Source: Pyxicephalus adspersus
Taxonomy: Eukaryota > Chordata > Amphibia > Anura > Pyxicephalidae
NCBI RefSeq assembly: GCF_032062135.1
Contig: NC_092860.1
Location: forward strand, 69,610,569-69,674,568
DNA: 64,000 bases
Direction of reading: 5' to 3'
The translations under genes were made by a program, and so were the position numbers. Shown in pieces: positions 49,201-57,863 of the stretch. The stretch's first letter is position 1. Each line of letters starts with the position of its first letter. The notes beneath the pieces are model-generated. The model saw only the letters and a program-made list of their open reading frames with translations, was not told the origin of the DNA and did not search any database.

Positions 49201-52200
49201 AAAGCCGAGTATCCTGCTGAAATCTGTAAAAATTTACAAGTAATCTTACCCTCCTATCAGCGCAAAATATTATCAGCTGGTTTAGTCTTAATTGATGGCC
49301 TATAAAAAAGGTTTCTCATTATCAAAGTATCACACAAGAAGCAACTCATGATGGATGAAAGCAAGGAGCTTACTCCAGACCTTTGCAACCTTACTGTTCC
49401 AAAACATACTGATGGCATCGATTAGAGACATATTTCCAGCTTCTGAATGTTCCAGTGAGCACCACTGGGGACATAGTCTGGAAGCAGAAAGATCATCATT
49501 TCGTCCTAAACCAGCCATGACTAGGTGCTCCTCATAAGATTTGGGACAGACCACTCAAAAGAATAATCAGAGTTGTCCAAGAGCCAAGGATCACTCGTGA
49601 AGAGCTTCAGAAAGACCGGGAATTAGCCACAGTTGTTTTGAAGAAAACAATACACTCAACTGACAAACATGCATGCTCACCACCCATGACTCCATTAGTA
49701 AATTTTACAAAAAGCATGTTCACGCTTTTTTAAAATTGGACTCGGGTGATCCAATGCACAGATAAAGGAACAAAATAAAAAAAAGCAAAATAAAAAAAAA
49801 GCACCAGAAAGCATGTCTTGAGTTCACAGACCTAAGAAAAAAAAAACAAAACAGTCAGTACAGGTTCTGGAAGAGGCCCCTAGGTGACACTAGGACTACA
49901 ATGCCTTGAGGTGGAGTATATAATCATATTTCAAGAAAAAGATAGATGAGATAGAGATAGAGATAGAGAGAGAGATAGAGAGAGATCCATTGTATTATTA
50001 GAATAAGCCACTAGGTGGCAACAGACAGCAAGGCATGGCATTAAGAGCTAAAGTCCAACTCTGTAGAGAAGTTCTAACCAATGTACCATTTAAAAAAAGA
50101 AAAGAAAAGCGTATATATGACAAATATTAAACACAGAAAGTCAAAATCCTGGGAGTAGATCCATAGAAGAAAATGTAGCCAAAAGAAAAGGGAATTAATC
50201 TCCTTACCAGGAGAGAAAGGTTATGGCAGGAATTCCTGCATAAAGCTTCCGGTTGGACAGTCAGGTCTCTCCTGGGGTTTTTCAGGTTGTGCCTTCTGCA
50301 ATGGATTTTCCAATCCGAGCCTTCCAGGACCTCTAAAAAACCTGGGCTAGATGGCCAGTCCGTAAGGGAGACCCGTGGTAGGGAGAAAGTGGCCAGTAAG
50401 GAGGGCAGATCTGCGGTGCTGAGGAAAACTGACGTTACCCCCATTCTTTGATGCAAGTTGAATTGGGAATGCCCACTTATAACGCAAGCCCTTGGCTCTC
50501 AAAATTTCCACGAGTGGGCGCAGGGCCCTTCGTAGTGCCAAAGTATGGAGAGTGGTCCTGCATGAGCATATTGGGCGATTCTTGAAAATAGATTTCCTCT
50601 TGGGAGCGGGCAGCTTTTAATGTCTTCTTTCAGCGGGTATGACAATAGCTTGCACACAATGTCACGCACTCTGCTCTGATCCTGAAATCGTGGGCCCGTC
50701 ACTCTGTGGACTCTCTCTATGGCAATAGGGTTGTCCTGGGGAGTTCCCAGTAGTGTGTTGAAAATTCGAGAAACTGTATTGTAGAGATCTGCGGGTTCAA
50801 CTGATTCGGCAGACCGCGGTATTGCGTCTGCTACGGTTTTCTAGAATTCTAGTGCCCAAGTCCTGATTAAGACAGGCAATCTCTTTTTTGACTGTTGACT
50901 AAATGCGTGTCATGAATGTCATCCTCCCTTGTAATGCCAGGAGCAGAGTTAAATGTCCTGCTGGCTTCCCCTCTCAGCAGTGTAACTATCCCTCCCTGTG
51001 GTGTGAGGCGCAGTCTGTACTCACTGGGTCTTGTTTGTTCTGCCTCCTGGCCGGGTCCCGCGCCATCTTGGCTGCTACCGCCTTCACTGTAGAGCAGGAG
51101 GGAGCCTTCTCGCTGCGGAAGAGGAAGGAGTCTAGAGCCCGTGGTTGTTTCTTGTCCCCTGGATGGAGGGCAACTGGCTGTTTCTTGCCTATCTTTACCC
51201 GGTTTCAGCGTGTGTAGACGGCTTTGCAGGAAGAAAGGAGCAGGGAAGGCAAGGAGCAGGGGCCCAGGATCTCGCGTCCTCCTATTATATCAGCATGGAT
51301 GACGGCGGAGCATGAGCAGCCCTGACATCGTCGGTTTCTGAGAGCTCAGCATTGATGAGTGGGACACCAGCCATCCTGCACTTATCTGACATCACATTAA
51401 AGTGGACCCATCCGCTCACATTCTCTCAACCCTCTAGTCAGATCACTATCTACTGGTGGATTTGGGGAAAAAACCCCAGTCAATTTTATTGAGGGGGGGC
51501 TCTTCTAGGAAAGGATGCAAATGATACAGAATTAGGTTACATAACCAAACTTTTTACCATATTAACAAAACAAAGAATACCTCCTTTTCATTAAACTGGA
51601 TGTCTCACATATATCTTTGGCAGCCTCAGCCAAAACTGCTCGCAGCTGAAACAAAATACAACTTGATCATTACTTGTTGGGGGAAAAAATAGGCTCTCTG
51701 CTAGCTAAAGAGCTGAATCCCAGATCCTGATTTCACATCTTCCCAAACAGCCTGATGGAAGACTCTCTCATAATCCCAAATTGATTTTAGTAGCGTGCAG
51801 AAATTTTTTAAATCCTTTTACCATTTCTAAACATTGAAATTGATGGCTCTTATGCTGACCTAAAGGGGGCACTCACAGTTGCAAAGATGGCAACAGCAAT
51901 CAAATATCTTAAAATGGGGAGCACTTAACTTCCCAGTTAGGGGTTTCTTAACTTTTATAAATATTGTCCCCTTCCCTAGTCACCTACTTTAACTTTCTCA
52001 GAAAGTGTAACATAGTTTTTTTTTTTACAAAGGAGAATAAGGTCTGTATTAGTGGCATTTCGAACTCAAAAAGACAACACTAATTGCCAACTATAGATCC
52101 ACAATTGCAGCATTAAAAATATAGCCAAAATTCTATCTTAAATCTCAGCTTCTGTCTACTTCCCTACTATATCTATCCAGATCAGCTAGGTTTTCTTTGT

Positions 52201-55200
52201 GTCAGGCTGCAGACCTGACTTGCAGAACTATAGATCTCATCTCAGCGTTCACCACAGAATGGGCAGGGAGGGAGGCTATTGTCCTATGTATTGGATTTAC
52301 AAAAGGCATATTATAGCATCTGGGATTACCTCTTCCACCTCTGGCAGACCATGGGCTTCTATTCAGTTTGTCAAGATATTGTTCTAACATCATAACTGCC
52401 CTTCAGCACAGATTTCCATAAAGGTTTATCAGTGCCAGACATGGTCTATTGGAAGGGGCACTGGACAGGGGTGACCACTTTCCCCTTTAGGGCAGTGGTC
52501 ATTTGTGAACCCTGGGTTATAATGATTCTAGGGGCATAATATCCTTTGTCTATCTACCCTTGTCTGATCCCCCTTCTTAAACGGTTTTACATGACTAAAT
52601 GGTAGTACATCCTGAAAGGTTCAGAACTGGCAGCATGTTGCTTTCACCTTATCCACAATTTATCTTGTTGTAAATAGAAGAAAATAAACAAAACACAAAC
52701 ATTCACCTACTTCCTCCAATTTAAATATTCTAATGTATACTAATGTTCCACGTTGTTTAAAACAGAACATGGAACATTCGCAAACATTGGCAGTTCATCA
52801 CTGCCAAAGCTCAACAATTGGAAAGTTATTTGAACACAGGGTCTGGTTTTGGGAACAAGAACTCCTGGCCAGGCAGCTGACAGTCTGCCCTACTGACCAG
52901 CCTGCACACCAGTAAATGCTTAAATTTTAGGCTAAAAACACAAAAATGAAAAAGTTTTACTGATGGTTAGTTAAGAGGCTAAAATTTTTTTTAAGTATTT
53001 GCATATAAATTGAGGATCAGGAACAACTTGAAAAAAATAAACTACATCATTTGCAACTTTAAAACCATCAAGTAAACTACATAAACCAAAAATCTAAAAC
53101 AGCATAAATGTTGGCATATAGGTATAAAAACAGTTGGTAAATACAGTCCAAAATTAACTATGCTATTCTCAAACAGAATTGCTTCAGCCAGATCTTCCTT
53201 CATAGAAGCTCCTAAATCTGATTCAATTATTTTCGAATAGTCTTTGACTTTGGTGGGTGGCATTGCTGTTACAGTTCTAGCCACGTGGCTAATGTCTGGA
53301 TAAACAAGGATTTCTTCTTCTATTTTTAGTTTGGATGAGTGATCATAGTTTTCAACTACTTTTTCATCCTTCAGAAAAATCCTGCTGGAATTTTCTTTAT
53401 TTGGACATTTACCGGTCGTTTTTCCGTGTGTTAAACTGCAACATTTTACATTTGAAAGTTCAATTCTGTCCAAGTAGGCTTCAAAGTCTAGTTCTTCATT
53501 TGAAGAGGACTATTTTGAGTTACCAGTTCTTAAAGCTTTATTCAGTGGTTCAGGTGTTTCAAGTAGAAACCCCTTTATGCGAACTGCTACGTCATAGAGG
53601 GCCTTTTTTCCTATAGCAATTTGGTCACCACTCAACAAAATGCAGCTCAACGGTACAACATAAATAGCAGCTAACAAGATCTGATTATCCTCTCTACTTC
53701 ATTGAAGATAAAATACCATAAGCTATTAACCCCCCACATTTGTTCAGGCAAGCTCTTCCATTGCAAGAAAAAATTTCCAAGTGTTAAGTGAGAAAGAGGA
53801 CTTTCCAATTATTTTACTTGCACCGACTTTTAGGTAAAGAAGTGTTTCCATAGTCCAGATCTTCAAGAAAGTATTTTAATTCAAAAACGCTTTATCATAT
53901 CAAAGTGTATCGAATAAGTGCTTCCCAATGTTGATTGATCCAAAATGGCTCTTTTTCCAGCAAGTCTCTTCAGAATAGCATCTGTTTTTGGGGCCTTGGC
54001 TGCAACAGTTACTTGTCCTAACTTTCCAATTAGAGCAGCTGCATGGCGATTTTTCAGTCCATCTCTTATTGCTAGTTGCAGAATATGAACAGCACAAGGC
54101 ATTTGTTGGATAGTAATAAGCTTGAATGCTTGTTCAGTAATATCACCCAAAATGTCACAGTTTTCTTTAATGCTTGCAAAACTGTCATTCCTATACTTGT
54201 GTACCACTTTCTTCATCTCCTTTGTTCATTTTCTCAACTGTGCTTATCATATTATTTGAAGCGTTATCTGTCCCAATCTCAAAATCTTCTAAAACACCCT
54301 TCACTAAATTCTAAAGATATTTACCATGGGTTCTTTACTGCCATTTCAATGATGTGGTTTTTGAATTTTTCTGATGTCATTGTTATGGTAACTTTGTCAG
54401 ATGTAAAGAATCTTTAGGGTTTGCTCTCCAGTAGACATCTGAGCCTTATTTAACTATGGCTTTCTCATTACCAACTTTTAACATTTTATGATGAAAGCAC
54501 GATAAGCGTCTTTTTAATTTGATGCATTTGTAGGTGCATTTTTTCAGAACCACTAAAACTGTTTTTGCATCACATGCTTTTTTACCATCACCATCTTTTG
54601 TTATGTATTGACATACTTAATAATTCCCATATCTTGTTCGATGACTGTTGGGTTTGACAGTCTTTCGGCCATGTTAACTAAAATAAAAAATATAAAATAT
54701 GTTATACCAACCAAAAGGAGCATACACTGTGATACACACACACACAAACATACTCATAGTCCTACTTTACACAAACATACATACAGCCTTCACTATACAC
54801 ACACAAACAAGCACTATACAGGATTTGCACCATACACTCAAACATACACAAAGCACTATCTTTTACATAAAAAACAGATGCACAAGTTGATGGTTGAACA
54901 GATGCATGAATTGGTGGATAGTGGAGAAGAGCAAGACGTCAGCAGCCAGCCAAAAGGCCCTTTTGGCTGGCTGCTGACATCTTGCACTCTTTTTTTTTTA
55001 ATCTTGCACTCTTTTTTTAAAAAAATAAAAAAAAATAAAAAAAAAAAAAACTTTTTTTCTTATATAAAAGTAACGGCCACCCTTTTATAAAATTTGAAAA
55101 ATGTAGTGATAGGTCTACTTCAATGGCATCATGAACACGTGATGAATGATGAGGGTTGGACTTCTGGTAATCCCCCTCATCACTGCACAGCACGTGTTAG

Positions 55201-55792
55201 CAGATGGATGTGGGACAGCCAATGTTCATCTCCCTGTTCCAGAAAAATTAGGGTCCAAGGTAGAGAAGCAGACAGCTATTATGTAACAGGGTAGCACATT
55301 TTGATCAGTAGAGTTTTTATGTTCTAATGATGCCATAGTAATGACATTTTAGGGGTAGTTAATTACAAGTGCACAAAATGCACCTACATTCTTGAATATC
55401 TACACCTCCCAATTCAAGAGATATTGGGTTGAAAATAGGAAGCAGACAGGATAGAATATTATGAGATTTATAGTTTTGTGACAGTATAAATTTAGGTGGC
55501 CACCCCAATAGTCCTTGCTATGTATGTGGCCCCAGGGGTCCCCATTTGCATTTTCAATTTCGGGATCCTAGGTGCACTTGCTTTTGAAACACCAACCCCG
55601 ATGTGCAATTTTCAATAATTTTTAAACTTTTCACCCCAATAACTTAAAAGTCTTAAAAGCTGGAGGATGAAAGCTTATGGGTCATTTATATAATGTGGTA
55701 TTAGTAGCTATGAGGGTACTCTGTGTACCCTGAAAATTTCAACGTTATTACGACCAACAGTTTAGAAAATATGAAGGTTAGAGTTGTTAGGG

Positions 55793-55837
<45 letters not shown>

Positions 55838-57825
55838 AAGCAGCCTATCACAGTGCTGCCAATTACTTAATTGCATAAGCTCACTTGTAAACCCCTCTCA
55901 AGATTGCACACAGGCAGCTTTTTTGATAGAGTACAGGGGCTGTTCTTGCCCCAATTTAATCTGTTCAGATGACAGGCCGCCGCTGATGAGTGGCGAGTGG
56001 AAGAGACACAAGTGTCGGGCAGAACACCAGGGAAAAAGCTTCTGGGAAGAACTTTGCAATTAATGTTAGAACGGTGCTTTTGTCTATTGTAGTTTCTATT
56101 CTGTTCTTTATCTTTATGTTACGTTCAAAATTTTTTACAAGAATATTTAAATATTTAAATAGAGATTGTTGATTTCTTGAGGCCAGATTTGTGGTTTAGA
56201 GTAATAGGATTACTACTGACTAGTACGAAAATATTAGAGATATAAATAAGTGGGAGACTGTAAGCACCAATAATAATGTGAAAGTGCAGCTATATGTAGA
56301 TACGCAAAAGAATGCATATGGTCAGAAAGGTTTGTTTTACCTTTTAAAAAAATTTTTTAAGATATGAGTTCCACCTTGTTTATAGCCCAGCCACTGGGTA
56401 TCAATCTATGAAGCCTCCAACAACCAAATAAATCCTAATCTGTGACCTAATCAGTGGAAGACAAAGCTGTTATACTCATATGAAAACTGTTGCACAAAAA
56501 ATAAATTCAATAAAGCAGAGCATGTCTGTTGCTGATTTCCACATAGTACCCAAAAGGACATAAGGGGAAGTTTCTGCAGCAAATAGGGTACTAAGAGAGG
56601 AAGAATAGGATACCAAACCCCAAGTATCTTCCAAAAAGCAAAATACAGAGCATGAGACAACAGTCACCTCTGCTTACCTTTATGCCAGTTGAAGACTTTA
56701 TGCCAGAGCAGGGGCAGATTCTGTTTGCCAGATACAGTTTTATTACCATCATATTAAGTAGCTTGTTTTACAGGGGGGGCTTTTATTCAGTGTTTTACTA
56801 AGACTTTCTTAGCAGAGTGGTCAAAAAATGGGTGGGGTAAGACATGACAAATTTAGCGTTGTTTATGCCTTAGGTATCCACTTTAGGAGCATCATGAATA
56901 TGAACATATTCAATGTGACATATGAGGGCAGGACTGCTGCTGTCCCCCTCTCACCGATGCTAAGCACTTGTAAATAAATGATGAAGTTCTATCAAAAATG
57001 TATCGACCCAGGTGGGCATGTACAATGACATCATCGGCAGCTCAGTGTGAAAGCTACATGTGTAAAGGCTATTTGTCATACTCTGCAGACTACTAACTTA
57101 CTGTATTCAAACTAACATATCAAAAAAATTTGCTATTTATTCCTTAAAATTCTTTTTAAAGAAAAAAAATAAAAAATGGGAAGCCCTTCCCCATCTGTCT
57201 TTCTGAAGTAAGGACTGAATGAGAGCACACAGCCTCCTGGGATACCAATGCCATGTATCTCAGGAGGCTTCCGACTGCTCATTTTGCACATGCCAAACCT
57301 CAGGGTTTTCAAAGCAATGAAAAAAAGTGCTGATCTTACTGCACACTTTCTCACATTTTACAGTAGGTGCAAGATCAGGTGACATAGCCACCAGAGGGAA
57401 AAAGATGGCGGCACTCTTGGGCAATCCTTCTACGCATGCCCGAGCATCTCAGGCATGAGCAGAAGGAGCCTTTTTGCTCAAAAAGAAAAATTTGCCAATC
57501 TCACACATGTGCAGTGAGATCGTCAATTTTTTTTCATCCTACGTCACCTGATCTCACGCTTGGGTAAGGTGACGTAGGATGAAGAACCCGGAAGAGAAGA
57601 CGAAGATTGCGGCGCTCGGAGCGCCAGCTCCAGGATGGATGCCGACCACGGGGGACCAGATGCCGGGCACCCACAGAGTGATTGGTCTGCCCTGCGGGAT
57701 TGAAGGCAAGTGCGTTTTTGTTTTGTTTTTATTTTTGGGTATAGTTCCTCTAAATTTGTTCTGCTATATGTTGAATTTCACAACCAATTCAAATGAATGG
57801 GAGACACGCTGCACAGGTATCACAT

Positions 57826-57863
<38 letters not shown>

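Noticed and set aside
53335..54417. Plus-strand frames at 53335-53616 and 54076-54417
   Set aside because: Antisense of the minus-strand hAT transposase remnant.
54608..55090. 160-codon frame rich in His and Thr
   Set aside because: Reads through a CA-rich repeat, a hairpin and A/T runs; composition is not protein-like.
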